Of a stretch of 64,000 bases of DNA, positions 8,371 to 16,765 are shown in pieces. The stretch is from a bacterium (GTDB lineage: Bacteria; Armatimonadota; UBA5829): contig JAJFUS010000024.1 in NCBI GenBank assembly GCA_021372295.1, positions 1 to 64,000 on the forward strand, written 5' to 3'. Below the pieces are notes generated by a model that worked only from the letters and a program-made list of their open reading frames with translations, ran no database searches and was not told the DNA's origin. The translations under genes and the position numbers were made by a program. Position 1 is the stretch's first letter; each line of letters starts with the position of its first letter.

Positions 8371-9403
8371 CGCGCCTGAGAGAATATTGATCGTGAAATT
8401 GAGCGCGATAGGCGATGTGTTGATGGCAACCCCTGCCGCGCGCGCAGTTCGCGAGGCGTATCCGAACAGCTACATAGCGTGGATCGTCGAGCGCAAGTCG
8501 GCGGATATCGTGCTAGGGAACCCGTATCTGGACGAAGTGATCGTATGGGATCGCACGAAAAGCCCAGGGCTTATTCGCGGTGCGGCTCGATTTATTAAGT
8601 CGATTGCGGGCTTGAGCAGGGAACTCAGAGCGCGAAAGTTCGATGTGTGCGTCGATTTGCAGGGACTGCTGCGTAGCGCCGGTGTGTGCCTGGTGTCGGG
8701 GGCGAAGCGGCGAATCGGGTTCTCGGATGGCGCGGAGGGCAGCGTGTATCTGTATCATGAGACCTACGATCCCGGCGGCGATGAGGTGAATGCCCAGCAG
8801 CGCAATCTCGATTTGCTGAAGACCATTGGTGTTCGCTCGACCAATACCGCTATGCACATGCCTGTGGGCGATGACGATCGTGTTTTTGCAAAGGAGTTTT
8901 TTGAGGCCAGCGGCATCGACGGCCAAAAAGTCGTGGCATTTTGCCCGGCCACGACCTGGGTGAACAAGCACTGGACGCCCGAGGGCTGGTCTCAAGTCGC
9001 CGATTTGCTTCACGACAAATATAACACGCGGTCATTGATTCTTGGCTCCAAAGCTGATATTGATCTGGCGGGGAGGATAGTCGATGGCGCAAAGTGTCAG
9101 CCGATTGTCAGCGCCGGAAAGACAACTCTTAAGCAGGCCGGGGCGCTGATGGAGAGGTGTTTAGCGGTGATAGGTGTGGATACGGGGCTGCTGCACATGT
9201 CGGTTGCGCTCGATAGACCCACGGTTGGGCTTTTCGGCGCGAGCGCGTGGCGCTGTTTCCAAAAGAAAGCCAACTTCGTGTGGGTGGCCAAGGACTTTCC
9301 GTGCAGCCCGTGCCGCAGGCATCCGATATGCAATAATGTCGATTGTATGCAGGCCATTGGCGCGGAAGATGTCGAGAACGCCGTGGCACGGTGGCTGGAA
9401 TAG
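8360..9403 (+). CDS. GT9 lipopolysaccharide heptosyltransferase (first of two)
   Basis: Glycosyltransferase family 9 protein, 347 aa, expected to add ADP-heptose units to the Kdo-lipid A inner core on the cytoplasmic face. It opens with ILIVKLSAIGDVLMATPAAR, the classic WaaC/WaaF start, and carries FCPATTWVNKHWTPEGW and GVDTGLLHMSVALDRPTVGLFG, the ADP-sugar binding half. Whether it is heptosyltransferase I or II is not resolved. A GGGGGA site precedes ATG 8360 inside the end of the previous gene. Confidence 0.88.
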   Translation: MPTNAPERILIVKLSAIGDVLMATPAARAVREAYPNSYIAWIVERKSADIVLGNPYLDEVIVWDRTKSPGLIRGAARFIKSIAGLSRELRARKFDVCVDLQGLLRSAGVCLVSGAKRRIGFSDGAEGSVYLYHETYDPGGDEVNAQQRNLDLLKTIGVRSTNTAMHMPVGDDDRVFAKEFFEASGIDGQKVVAFCPATTWVNKHWTPEGWSQVADLLHDKYNTRSLILGSKADIDLAGRIVDGAKCQPIVSAGKTTLKQAGALMERCLAVIGVDTGLLHMSVALDRPTVGLFGASAWRCFQKKANFVWVAKDFPCSPCRRHPICNNVDCMQAIGAEDVENAVARWLE

Positions 9404-9411
9404 GCTTCGCG

Positions 9412-10401
9412 ATGAGGATTGTCTGCTTTCATCTCAACCAGATCGGTGACCTCGCCTTTTCGCTTCCAGCGCTAAAAAGCCTTCGCGACGGTTTTCCTGA
9501 CGCCATTATAACCAGCGTAGTGCGTCCCGGGTTGTCGGAGTTATTGTCGGCTACCGGTTTGATTGATGAAGTGCTGTCCAGGAATAGTGGTATAAACCTG
9601 GACAAAACTATTCTGTCAAAGCGTCTTGCGGTTGCCCGATATGATCTGGCGGTGCTTTTTTCGCAGAGCGCGGAATGCGCGCTGCTTGCGTATATAAGTG
9701 GGGCGAAGCGTCGAGTTGGATTTATCAATACATCTCTTGGGAGCCTGCTAACCGAGCGAATCGACTTTACGCATCCGCCTTCCACCGAGAATAATCTGCG
9801 GTTAGTTTCAGCGATTGGGTGCAAGATTACGTCGCAAAGTTATGCAAGTCTGCTTAAGCTGACGCAGGGTCAGATAGCTGCCGGAGACAAAGTGCTATCC
9901 GCGCATGGAATTGCGGCTGATGAGAGCATTGTGGCGTTTGCGCCGGGCACTTCGGGTCGACGAAGTGTGAAGGAGTGGACTGACGAGGGCTATGCCGAAG
10001 TTGGGCGATACCTAGAGGGTGCGGGCTGCAAGGTAGTCATAATCGGTACTGAGCCTGCAGTTGAAATTACCGCTCGGTGCAAGTCGATAATCGACTTCAG
10101 CGGCAAGACCAACCTCGTAGAGGCAGCGGCAATTCTTTACAGGAGCCGGACGCTTGTTGCAGTGGATTCGGGCATGCTGCACCTGGCGGCAGCTCTGGGC
10201 AAGAGAGTGATAGGCCTTTACGGGCCGTCGAACCAGCGTGTCACTGGGCCTCAAGGAGAGGGGCATGCTCTGGTCACATCGGGTACGGAATGCAGCCCAT
10301 GCATGCAGACTGTGTGCAAGTTGGATCGCAAATGCATGACAAACATAGACGCTGCACAGGTAATTGACGCATTGAGTAATATATTAGCCGGTCAGAATTA
10401 G
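9412..10401 (+). CDS. GT9 lipopolysaccharide heptosyltransferase (second of two)
   Basis: Second GT9 enzyme (329 aa from ATG 9412, eight bases after the previous stop). Starts MRIVCFHLNQIGDLAFSLPAL and has FAPGTSGRRSVKEWTDEGY and AVDSGMLHLAAALGKRVIGLYG. Two consecutive GT9 genes suggest an inner core with at least two heptoses or heptose-like sugars; the present kinase gene at 13022 supports heptose supply. An in-frame ATG at 9343 would overlap the previous gene and lacks the family start. Confidence 0.87.
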   Translation: MRIVCFHLNQIGDLAFSLPALKSLRDGFPDAIITSVVRPGLSELLSATGLIDEVLSRNSGINLDKTILSKRLAVARYDLAVLFSQSAECALLAYISGAKRRVGFINTSLGSLLTERIDFTHPPSTENNLRLVSAIGCKITSQSYASLLKLTQGQIAAGDKVLSAHGIAADESIVAFAPGTSGRRSVKEWTDEGYAEVGRYLEGAGCKVVIIGTEPAVEITARCKSIIDFSGKTNLVEAAAILYRSRTLVAVDSGMLHLAAALGKRVIGLYGPSNQRVTGPQGEGHALVTSGTECSPCMQTVCKLDRKCMTNIDAAQVIDALSNILAGQN

Positions 10402-10457
10402 AAACGACTTTCGTCTCAGTGGTAATGTGGACACAAAATTGAGCTGGAGATGCTTGG

Positions 10458-11219
10458 GTGGGTATTTCAGCGCTGGTTCTAACCTATAATGAGGAAGCAA
10501 GGATCAAAAGGTGTTTGGAGCGCCTGGATTTTGCGGACGAGATCGTTGTTGTCGATTCGTTCAGCACTGACGGCACTCTGGATATCGTGCGCCGGTACAC
10601 GTCGAACGTTTCGCAGAACGAGTTTACAGGTTTCTCCAATCAATGGAATGCTGCAATTGAGCGTGCCAATGAGGACTGGGTGCTGATTATCGGGGCGGAC
10701 GAGGTAATATCCAGGGAGCTTGCGACGGAAATCACAACCGCTGCGCGTGAGGGCAATTTCGACGCCTACAGGATGCCTCGGTCAACGTTTTTTTTGGGAC
10801 GACGCATGCGCCACTGCGGTTGGTATCCCGATTATCAGCTCAGGCTGGTTCGGAGAATCCAGGCGCATATACCGGACAGGCTGGTGCACGAAACGCTTGT
10901 TGTGGACGGCCAGATTGGGACGCTCAGGAACCCGATTGTTCACTACAGCTACGATACAATGGCGGATTATTGTCGAAAAATGGTCAGATACGCCAGAGCT
11001 GCCGCCGAGCAGAAGCATAAAGAGGGTCGCGAGTTTCATATAATCGACCTATTGCTGAATCCGGGGCACTCTTTTCTTAAAATGTATATATTGCAGCAGG
11101 GGTTCAGGGATGGTTTGCATGGTTTTGTGCTGAGTAGTCTTACAGCGTGTTCGTCTCTGCTGCGTTATGCGTTTTTGTGGGAGATGAGCGCGAGCAAGGA
11201 TCAAACGAATGAGAAGTAA
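10458..11219 (+). CDS. GT2 family glycosyltransferase (LPS core, WaaE/KdtX-like)
   Basis: 253-aa GT-A fold transferase. ISALVLTYNEEARIKRCLERL at the N-terminus, VVDSFSTDGT at the nucleotide-binding strand and IIGADEVIS as the metal-binding DxD equivalent. Length and sequence style match the WaaE/KdtX group that adds a hexose to the LPS core, but the sugar is not predictable. GTG start with GGAGAT upstream. Sits 56 bases after the heptosyltransferase and overlaps the LolA-like gene by 11 bases. Confidence 0.82.
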   Translation: MGISALVLTYNEEARIKRCLERLDFADEIVVVDSFSTDGTLDIVRRYTSNVSQNEFTGFSNQWNAAIERANEDWVLIIGADEVISRELATEITTAAREGNFDAYRMPRSTFFLGRRMRHCGWYPDYQLRLVRRIQAHIPDRLVHETLVVDGQIGTLRNPIVHYSYDTMADYCRKMVRYARAAAEQKHKEGREFHIIDLLLNPGHSFLKMYILQQGFRDGLHGFVLSSLTACSSLLRYAFLWEMSASKDQTNEK

Positions 11220-11970
11220 AATACCGTATGCGCTGATTTTGCCGTATGCTATTTGGTTGGCAATACTGCCTGTGACGACGCCAATCCCCGCCGCGGCTAT
11301 TACGTCAAATGAGCTGAAGGCAAGAGTCGAAACTGCCACGAAAGAACTTGTTGATATAAGCCTTGTGGGCTCTGTCGTCCAGTCAAATAAGGACGTGATT
11401 TCCAAGATCGAGCCGAATTACGCTCGACTTTACGAGTTCAAGTCCGCGAAAGTCTCGCTCAAGCTGCCCGACAAACTGCGGATGGAAGGCAAGCTGGGAA
11501 TGGTGAAGTTCGAGTATATAGTGAACGGCGGCACAAAGATTTTCCGTGCGTCGCCGGTAAGGATCAACAAAAAGGAAGACTATTCTCACGACCCCGCAAA
11601 GCTGCAAAGCCCGTTGGATATCGGTCTTGTGACTCCTACTCTGTGGGAAAAGCGCAGCGTGGAGGTGGTCGATGACGCCGAGGCGAAGAAGAACGGTGAG
11701 ATCAAGCTCCGGCTTCGCTGGCCAAAGGGCGATATGGTGCATTATATTTGGATCGACGAGCAAAATCTCTGGCTCAAGAGACTGGAAAAGCGTGATGGCG
11801 ATGGAAATTTGAAGGTGCGGATGGTTTACTCGAATCCCAAGAACATATGCGGAATGGTCTGGCTGCCGACCAGGTCGGAATTGTATGCTTCGGAGGGAGA
11901 CTTGGCTGGCGCAATTGAGATGAGCGACATCAAATATAATTCCGGCCTGCCGGACTCATTGTTTCAGTGA
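11209..11970 (+). CDS. LolA/LppX-like outer-membrane lipoprotein-sorting protein
   Basis: 253-aa exported protein. Hydrophobic signal segment (YALILPYAIWLAILPV) with an AAA region near residue 30, then a beta-rich body with KLPDKLRMEGKLGMVKFEY and WIDEQNLWLKRLEKRDGDG, a pattern seen in LolA-like lipid-carrier folds. It may carry a lipid or lipoprotein through the periplasm; the location in the LPS operon makes an envelope role likely. The TGA stop now lies in the left direct repeat of a mobile element. Confidence 0.6.
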   Translation: MRSKIPYALILPYAIWLAILPVTTPIPAAAITSNELKARVETATKELVDISLVGSVVQSNKDVISKIEPNYARLYEFKSAKVSLKLPDKLRMEGKLGMVKFEYIVNGGTKIFRASPVRINKKEDYSHDPAKLQSPLDIGLVTPTLWEKRSVEVVDDAEAKKNGEIKLRLRWPKGDMVHYIWIDEQNLWLKRLEKRDGDGNLKVRMVYSNPKNICGMVWLPTRSELYASEGDLAGAIEMSDIKYNSGLPDSLFQ

Positions 11971-11975
11971 ACGGA

Positions 11976-12228
11976 TGGTGTGTCAGATTTGGGGAAATTT
12001 GGGACTTTGCCCCAAACCCCACCAAGGGCTCTGCCCTTGGATCCCGCCAGGAGCCGAGTGGCCCCTGGATCCCCGTCTCGAACTTAATTATCCCCTTAAG
12101 GGGATAATTAAGTTCGGGTCAGAAGGTCAAGGAAACCTGGTTTCCTTGTGGAGTCCAAAGGCAAAGCCTCTGGTGGGAGTCTGAGGGTAAAACCCTCAGA
12201 TCATTTCCCCATATTTGACACGAACCCA
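11976..12228. repeat. hairpin-chain repeat, copy 1 (253 bp, target duplication)
   Basis: Intergenic element flanked by the direct repeat TGAACGGA (11968-11975 and 12229-12236). Ends are inverted relatives (GTGTCAGATTTGGGGAAA left, its near complement right). Inside are successive hairpins: one on CCCCAAA, CCAAGGGC/GCCCTTGG, CCAGGAGCC/GGCCCCTGG, a perfect 38-bp palindrome at 12079-12116, AAGGAAACC/GGTTTCCTT, an imperfect CCTTTGG-type arm and CTGAGGGT/ACCCTCAG. Relative to copies 2 and 3 the two terminal hairpins are exchanged. Lies between the LolA-like and methyltransferase genes and supplies the A of the latter's ATG. Confidence 0.85.
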
Positions 12229-13022
12229 TGAACGGAGACCCATTGGACAACGAATTGATAACTTGTAACGTGTGTGGAAGCGATGTGTCGAAAATCCTGC
12301 TGACCAAAAATGGTCATGACGTATATCAGTGCGGCAAGTGCGGATTAGCTTTTACATGGCCTCAGCCGCAGGCCATCGCCGATCAGTATGACGCCTCGTA
12401 TTTCGATTTATATCGCAGACGCAGAGGTTTCAGGCTGAAGCGCGGAGATACTCGTCTGAAGCAGATCGAGCTGATGAAACAGCCAGGCAAATTGCTTGAC
12501 ATAGGGTGCTCTCTGGGTTATTTTATTGAGGCGGCAAATGCCAGGGGCTGGGATGCGTCAGGCATCGAAATATCGCCGCATGCTTCGGAAGAGGCTCGAC
12601 AGATGGGGCTGGACGCTCGCACAGGGGTGCTGGAAGACGCGCGCTATGATGACGGTTCGTTCGATTGCGTCACGATGTGGGACGTTCTGGAGCATGTTCC
12701 CGATCCCACAAAGCACATGCTGGAAGTGAACAGGATTCTATCCGACGGCGGCCTCGTAGTGATCGGAACGCCGAACCTTGGGCATTCCCGGTTCAAGGCG
12801 CAGCGCGAGAACTGGCGGCATCTTAAACCCGCCGAGCACATTTTTTATTTTATGGAGTCCAGCATATCGCCGCTTCTGGGCAAGACCGGATTCGACGTCG
12901 TCTACCTGCCGCTATTTGGCGGAAGATCGTTTCAAGGCAGCGTCGGCGCGGCAATACGAAGCGGGATTTCTCGGCTTGTTCAGCTCAATGACGTTATGAC
13001 CATATATGGAGTGAAAAGATAA
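12228..13022 (+). CDS. class I SAM-dependent methyltransferase with N-terminal zinc-ribbon-like motif
   Basis: 264 aa. An N-terminal CNVCGSD...YQCGKCGL pair of CxxC motifs (residues 13-40) precedes a Rossmann methyltransferase with LLDIGCSLGYFIEAA (SAM loop), FDCVTMWDVLEHVPDP and GTPNLGHSRFKAQ. Such C-rich-headed methyltransferases are common in polysaccharide and O-antigen clusters; the substrate here is unknown. The ATG start exists only because of the repeat insertion upstream: in the reconstructed empty site the gene would start GTG in a GTGA overlap. Overlaps the kinase gene by one base. Confidence 0.82.
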   Translation: MNGDPLDNELITCNVCGSDVSKILLTKNGHDVYQCGKCGLAFTWPQPQAIADQYDASYFDLYRRRRGFRLKRGDTRLKQIELMKQPGKLLDIGCSLGYFIEAANARGWDASGIEISPHASEEARQMGLDARTGVLEDARYDDGSFDCVTMWDVLEHVPDPTKHMLEVNRILSDGGLVVIGTPNLGHSRFKAQRENWRHLKPAEHIFYFMESSISPLLGKTGFDVVYLPLFGGRSFQGSVGAAIRSGISRLVQLNDVMTIYGVKR

Positions 13023-14005
13023 TGGATCTGAATGCGTGCCGCGCGGCGCTGCAGAAATTCGCCGGAAAGCGCGTGCTGGTGATTGGCGATATGATGCTTG
13101 ACGAGCATATCTGGGGTAATGTCAGCCGCGTATCGCCTGAAGCGCCGGTTATGGTGGTGAATGCCGATTCCACGACCTCTATGCCCGGCGGCGCGGCGAA
13201 CGTTGCGAACAATATACGCGCGCTGGGAGCCGAGGCATGTGTGGTCGGAGTTGTGGGCGATGACGAAGCAGGCCGAACGCTGCAATCCTCCCTAAAGGCT
13301 TCAGGCGTAGATGTGTCGGGCATATTTGTGGACAAGACTCGTCCCACCACGCGAAAGACTCGCATCTGGGCGTCGCACCGGCATCAGGTAGTGCGGGTCG
13401 ACTGGGAAGACAAGCGCAGGATAGCTTCGAGCATACTCAAGAGGATGGCGGCGTTTGTGGAGAATGTGGCAGGTGATGTCGATGCCATACTTTTGTCGGA
13501 CTACGACAAGGGCGTGGTGATATCCGAGATTGTCCGCACGGCAGTCAAGATTGCCAATGAGCGCGGCAAGGTCTCTATTTCAAACGCAAAGCCTCGCAAT
13601 CTCGCTCATTTCGCGGGTATAGACCTCATCACGATGAATCGACTTGAGGCAAGCTCTGCGTCCGGCGTGGATATTGAGAACGGCGCCGATGTAGAGAAAG
13701 CCGGGCGCAAAATACTTGGCGCAACCCGATGCCGCAGCTTGGTTATCACCACGGGCGCAAAAGGGCTCTCGGCGTTTACGGAGTCAGGTGAGATCAGTCA
13801 CGTCCCCGCCGTCAAAAGCGAGGTCTACGATGAAGCCGGGGCAGGGGATACCGTGGTGAGCGCGCTGACTCTTGCCGTGTCGTGCGGGCTCGATCTTGCG
13901 GGCGCTGGGGCAATCGCGAACTGCGCAGGCGGTGCTGTCGTGCGAAAAGTGGGCGTCGCGACGACCACTATCCAAGAGATCGACGTTCTGCTGAGTCACT
14001 TGTGA
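13022..14005 (+). CDS. rfaE1: D-glycero-beta-D-manno-heptose-7-phosphate kinase (HldE kinase half)
   Basis: PfkB-family kinase, 327 aa. It begins KRVLVIGDMMLDEHIWGNVS, contains MPGGAANVANNIRALGA and ends with the catalytic anion-hole motif AGAGDTVVSAL. It makes heptose-1,7-bisphosphate for ADP-heptose synthesis, consistent with two GT9 genes upstream. Only the kinase domain is encoded: the cytidylyl/adenylyltransferase half of bifunctional HldE is missing, so a separate rfaE2-type gene must lie elsewhere if the pathway is complete. GTGA overlap with the next gene. Confidence 0.9.
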   Translation: MDLNACRAALQKFAGKRVLVIGDMMLDEHIWGNVSRVSPEAPVMVVNADSTTSMPGGAANVANNIRALGAEACVVGVVGDDEAGRTLQSSLKASGVDVSGIFVDKTRPTTRKTRIWASHRHQVVRVDWEDKRRIASSILKRMAAFVENVAGDVDAILLSDYDKGVVISEIVRTAVKIANERGKVSISNAKPRNLAHFAGIDLITMNRLEASSASGVDIENGADVEKAGRKILGATRCRSLVITTGAKGLSAFTESGEISHVPAVKSEVYDEAGAGDTVVSALTLAVSCGLDLAGAGAIANCAGGAVVRKVGVATTTIQEIDVLLSHL

Positions 14006-14763
14006 AAGCATTAGTGTGGGTTGCGGTGGCAGTCGTGGTATGCACGATTGTGGTCGGATGTTCCGATGTTGGGCCATCGGCAGCGAGCCTGTCGCGCGCG
14101 GCCAATCTGCTTGATAACGGCAAATATCACGCCGCTGATAAAGAAATGTCGGCAGCGATAGCCTCCGATCCCACAAACCTCGATACATACACCACCGCGA
14201 TTGCGTTATATTCTGACAGATTGCGCTTCGCAGATGCCGCTCATGTAGCGGACACCCTGCAGGCACGCTTGAAATCCGGCAAATTGACTCCCAAGCCAAG
14301 TGATGAGGAACTGGGGTCTTTGTACTTGATGTTCGGCCTGACTTATCAGCAGGCTCGTCGGCTTGATGATGCCCAGAACGCATATAAAAATGCCCTCGCT
14401 TTGTTTCCGAACAGCCCTCACATACTTAATAATCTGGGTTGGTTTTATGCGGACGAAGGAATCAACCTGAATGAAGCGCTGAGACTTACCAAACGCGCGG
14501 CAAGTCTTTTACCAAAAGATGGAAACGTTGTTGACAGCTTAGGCTGGGCGCAGTTTAAGTCAGGACGATATGAAACATCGGCGCGTACGCTAAAGCGGGC
14601 CGTGGAGCTTGAGCCGGACAACTCTGAGCTGCGATACCACCTTGGCGCGGCGTATTCCAGGATTGGCAAACATATCGAGGCCAATATCGAGCTTCGGAAA
14701 GCGCTTATTTTGACCCCTAATATGACCAAAGCCTCACTACTTCTCAAAACTCTTCAAAAGTAG
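14002..14763 (+). CDS. TPR-repeat lipoprotein
   Basis: 253 aa from GTG 14002, which overlaps the kinase stop (GTGA). Signal peptide KALVWVAVAVVVCTIVVGC ends in a lipobox, so membrane anchoring by a lipid-modified cysteine is expected. The mature part contains tetratricopeptide repeats (for example LGSLYLMFGLTYQQARRLDD, ILNNLGWFYADEG and YHLGAAYSRIGKHIEANI). Such proteins scaffold envelope complexes; position as last gene of the LPS operon hints at an envelope-assembly role. No specific partner can be named. Confidence 0.8.
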   Translation: MKALVWVAVAVVVCTIVVGCSDVGPSAASLSRAANLLDNGKYHAADKEMSAAIASDPTNLDTYTTAIALYSDRLRFADAAHVADTLQARLKSGKLTPKPSDEELGSLYLMFGLTYQQARRLDDAQNAYKNALALFPNSPHILNNLGWFYADEGINLNEALRLTKRAASLLPKDGNVVDSLGWAQFKSGRYETSARTLKRAVELEPDNSELRYHLGAAYSRIGKHIEANIELRKALILTPNMTKASLLLKTLQK

Positions 14764-14795
14764 TGTTGTTCAAGTCCTTTGTGTTCCATTCAAAA

Positions 14796-14807
14796 CATCT
14801 TAAGATG
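14796..14807. other. 12-bp perfect palindrome after the LPS operon
   Basis: CATCTTAAGATG is a perfect dyad in the 212-base gap between the TPR gene and the cold-shock gene. It has no T tract, so it is not a clear terminator; it could be a protein-binding site or chance. Confidence 0.25.
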
Positions 14808-14879
14808 CACAGTATGTGAACGATAAGGTTTGTGATGGAATGGCTGAGCTTGATATTATGTAATAATTCATTCAAATAG

Positions 14880-14908
14880 TTGACTACGTAAGATTCTTGT
14901 GATATAAT
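14880..14908 (+). promoter_or_regulatory. sigma-70-type promoter of the cold-shock gene
   Basis: TTGACT (14880-14885) and TATAAT (14903-14908) are separated by exactly 17 bases. The predicted start near 14915 leaves a leader of about 60 bases before ATG 14976, with GGAGGGAAG just upstream of the start. A long leader is usual for cold-shock genes. Confidence 0.85.
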
Positions 14909-14975
14909 CCATCCACGTCGTAGGCGCTTGCCTGCTTCAGTATTAGGAGAGTTTTGTGGTTTTTAGGAGGGAAGT

Positions 14976-15191
14976 ATGGCTATAGGTAAAGTCAAGTGGT
15001 TCAGTGACGCCAAAGGCTATGGTTTCATCCAGACCGAGGATGAGCCCATGGAAGGCAAGGACATTTTTGTCCACTATTCGGAGATTGTGAAGGATGGCTA
15101 TAAGAGCCTAGCGCCTGGTCAGGCAGTAGAGTTCGAGTTGATGGATACTCCAAAAGGCTTGCAGGCTAAAAACGTCGCTCCGCGTTCATAA
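14976..15191 (+). CDS. csp: cold-shock DNA/RNA-binding protein (CspA family)
   Basis: 71-aa single CSD protein. RNP1 is KGYGFIQ and RNP2 is DIFVHYS, both intact, with [11 protein letters not shown] at the start. It binds single-stranded nucleic acid and acts as an RNA chaperone. It has an insertion-containing loop (EDEPMEGK) between RNP1 and RNP2, slightly longer than in E. coli CspA. Monocistronic, with its own promoter and a downstream hairpin. Confidence 0.95.
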   Translation: MAIGKVKWFSDAKGYGFIQTEDEPMEGKDIFVHYSEIVKDGYKSLAPGQAVEFELMDTPKGLQAKNVAPRS

Positions 15192-15372
15192 CGACGTGAA
15201 CCGGTTGCTCCATTGTGAGCGGTGTACCAGGGCGTGAACTCGGTCTGCCAGAGACCGGGCTGCCGGAAGCTCAAGATTATCGGATTCCAGCCACCCCTTT
15301 CTGTGACATTCTCACATACTTTTCAACTTGTGAAACATATGAGGTGTTTCAACCTGCTGCAAAAAAGCAGGA

Positions 15373-15405
15373 AGAGCGGCTCATGCGAGCTCGCTCTCCC
15401 TTTTC
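15373..15405. terminator. hairpin terminator between csp and yhaM (probably bidirectional)
   Basis: AGAGCG (15373-15378) pairs with CGCTCT (15392-15397), and GCTC/GAGC extends the stem inward around an ATGC loop with one bulged base. CCCTTTTC follows on the plus strand. Just left of it, CCTGC and GCAGG flank an A-run that reads as T-rich on the minus strand, so transcription from both convergent genes could end here. The rest of 15192-15440 shows a CGGTCT/AGACCG hairpin and pyrimidine-rich sequence but no gene. Confidence 0.55.
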
Positions 15406-15440
15406 TCCCTCTCCCTCTCTCTTCCTCGATACAAAGTGTT

Positions 15441-16502
15441 TTACGCTTCTACAAACGGGTCGCAGCCAACATCCGCGGCAAAAAGCTCCAGGTCGGATTC
15501 CTCTGTGTTTCCAAAGGCCTCCTGATCCAAATCGGACTCGGCAGCCCTAGCAGCATTTCCCGGCAGCCCTTTGAAGATCGGCCTTTCAAGCATAAAGTGG
15601 CGCTCGGTAAACAGCCCGCTGTTGTCCGAATTGCGTATTGCATCTTCAAACATCGCCACTTTGGCGTCGAGATCGTCCGCGCAGTGCAGCATAACCGCTT
15701 CTATACTTTTTGGCTGTTTGGGCGAACCCCACTCCTTGTTGCCGTGATGCGAAATAATCATGTGCTGCAGTGCAAGGTTCATCATCGGATCGAACCCGTC
15801 AATTTGATCGCAGGCTTCCTTAACGGCCATCGCACCACCGACCACATGCCCCACCAGATGTCCGGCGTCCGAGAATTTGATCGACCCCGACCACAAATAC
15901 TCCTCGGTCTTACCGATATCATGCAGCGCCGCCGCGGTAAGAAGTAAATCGCGGTCGACCTGCGGATAACTATCAGCAAGCGCCGCGCACGTGCGAACCA
16001 CATTCAGCGTGTGCTCGAGCAGACCGGCGACATAAGCATGATGCAGTTTTTTAGCGGCGGGAGCCTGCCTGAACTTGACCGCGTAGTCTCCACTGACCAG
16101 AAAAATATCTAGCAGCCTGCGCAGATTGGGGTTAACCACCTGATCCAGCAGACGCATCAGTTCCGCCATCATCTCATTGGGGTCACGCGGCGAACTCCGA
16201 ACGAAATCTGCGGGATCCACAGCTTCGCCCCATCGCTGAAACGATTCGATTACAAGCTGAGGCTTGTCGTTATAAGTCTTAACTGTGGCACAAACAAGAA
16301 CGTGTTCATCGTCATGAAGCCGGGAGATTTCGGACTCCGTGGCCTCCCACTTCACGGCATCCACCGTGCCGCTCTTGTCGCCAAGTGTCATTTTGAGAAA
16401 TTGCGAGCCGGTGCGGGTATTCGCGACCGATTTGGAAACCACCAGGAATATGTCCTCAATCCTGGTTCCTTCACGCAGGTTTGCAACGAAAATCTTCTTC
16501 AC
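15441..16502 (-). CDS. yhaM: 3'-5' exoribonuclease YhaM-type (OB fold plus HD domain)
   Basis: 353 aa. An N-terminal OB-fold (FLKMTLGDKSGTVDAVKWEA) is followed by an HD hydrolase domain with HHAYVAGLLEHTLNVVRTC, AALHDIGKTEEY and MIISHHGNKEWGSPKQP, the layout of YhaM/CBF1 family exoribonucleases that use metal-coordinated His/Asp. It probably trims RNA or single-stranded DNA in the cytoplasm. GTG start lies 6 bases after the -10 box, so the mRNA is predicted to be leaderless. Confidence 0.87.
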   Translation of the reverse strand: MKKIFVANLREGTRIEDIFLVVSKSVANTRTGSQFLKMTLGDKSGTVDAVKWEATESEISRLHDDEHVLVCATVKTYNDKPQLVIESFQRWGEAVDPADFVRSSPRDPNEMMAELMRLLDQVVNPNLRRLLDIFLVSGDYAVKFRQAPAAKKLHHAYVAGLLEHTLNVVRTCAALADSYPQVDRDLLLTAAALHDIGKTEEYLWSGSIKFSDAGHLVGHVVGGAMAVKEACDQIDGFDPMMNLALQHMIISHHGNKEWGSPKQPKSIEAVMLHCADDLDAKVAMFEDAIRNSDNSGLFTERHFMLERPIFKGLPGNAARAAESDLDQEAFGNTEESDLELFAADVGCDPFVEA

Positions 16503-16508
16503 GCCTGT

Positions 16509-16537
16509 ATTTTATCCGCAGTGCGACCGGTTGTCAA
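16509..16537 (-). promoter_or_regulatory. promoter of yhaM giving a leaderless transcript
   Basis: On the minus strand TTGACA (16537-16532) and TAAAAT (16514-16509) are 17 bases apart. The usual start seven bases after the -10 box coincides with the GTG codon at 16502-16500, and there is no room for a Shine-Dalgarno site. Confidence 0.8.
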
Positions 16538-16591
16538 GGGCATTTTGCAGCTATTAGTACAACTTTATGAACGGGAGGTTGTTTTAACAAG

Positions 16592-16765
16592 ATGCCTACC
16601 GGGTATATCCGATGCGGCAAGCAAGCAGGCAATTATTACGGGGAGTTTTTCCTCAGGAAACGCATAGATGGGCTAGTTGGCACGAATTGTGCAAGGGCCA
16701 TGTTCGATGGCGCCTGCGCCCCTTGCGGGTTCCGTCACCTTTGGAGGAGCGAAAAAGATGGTTAG
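16592..16765 (+). CDS. small Cys-containing protein (57 aa), unrecognised
   Basis: Short frame from ATG 16592 to TAG 16763-16765, with GGGAGG at 16573-16578. The product is 57 aa, starts MPTGYIRCGKQAGNYYGEFF and ends with NCARAMFDGACAPCGFRHLW, i.e. a CAPC pair plus two further cysteines, suggestive of a tiny metal-binding knuckle. Its end overlaps the start of the next small gene. Family not recognised; it could be a non-coding frame, though the overlap and ribosome site argue for a gene pair. Confidence 0.45.
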   Translation: MPTGYIRCGKQAGNYYGEFFLRKRIDGLVGTNCARAMFDGACAPCGFRHLWRSEKDG

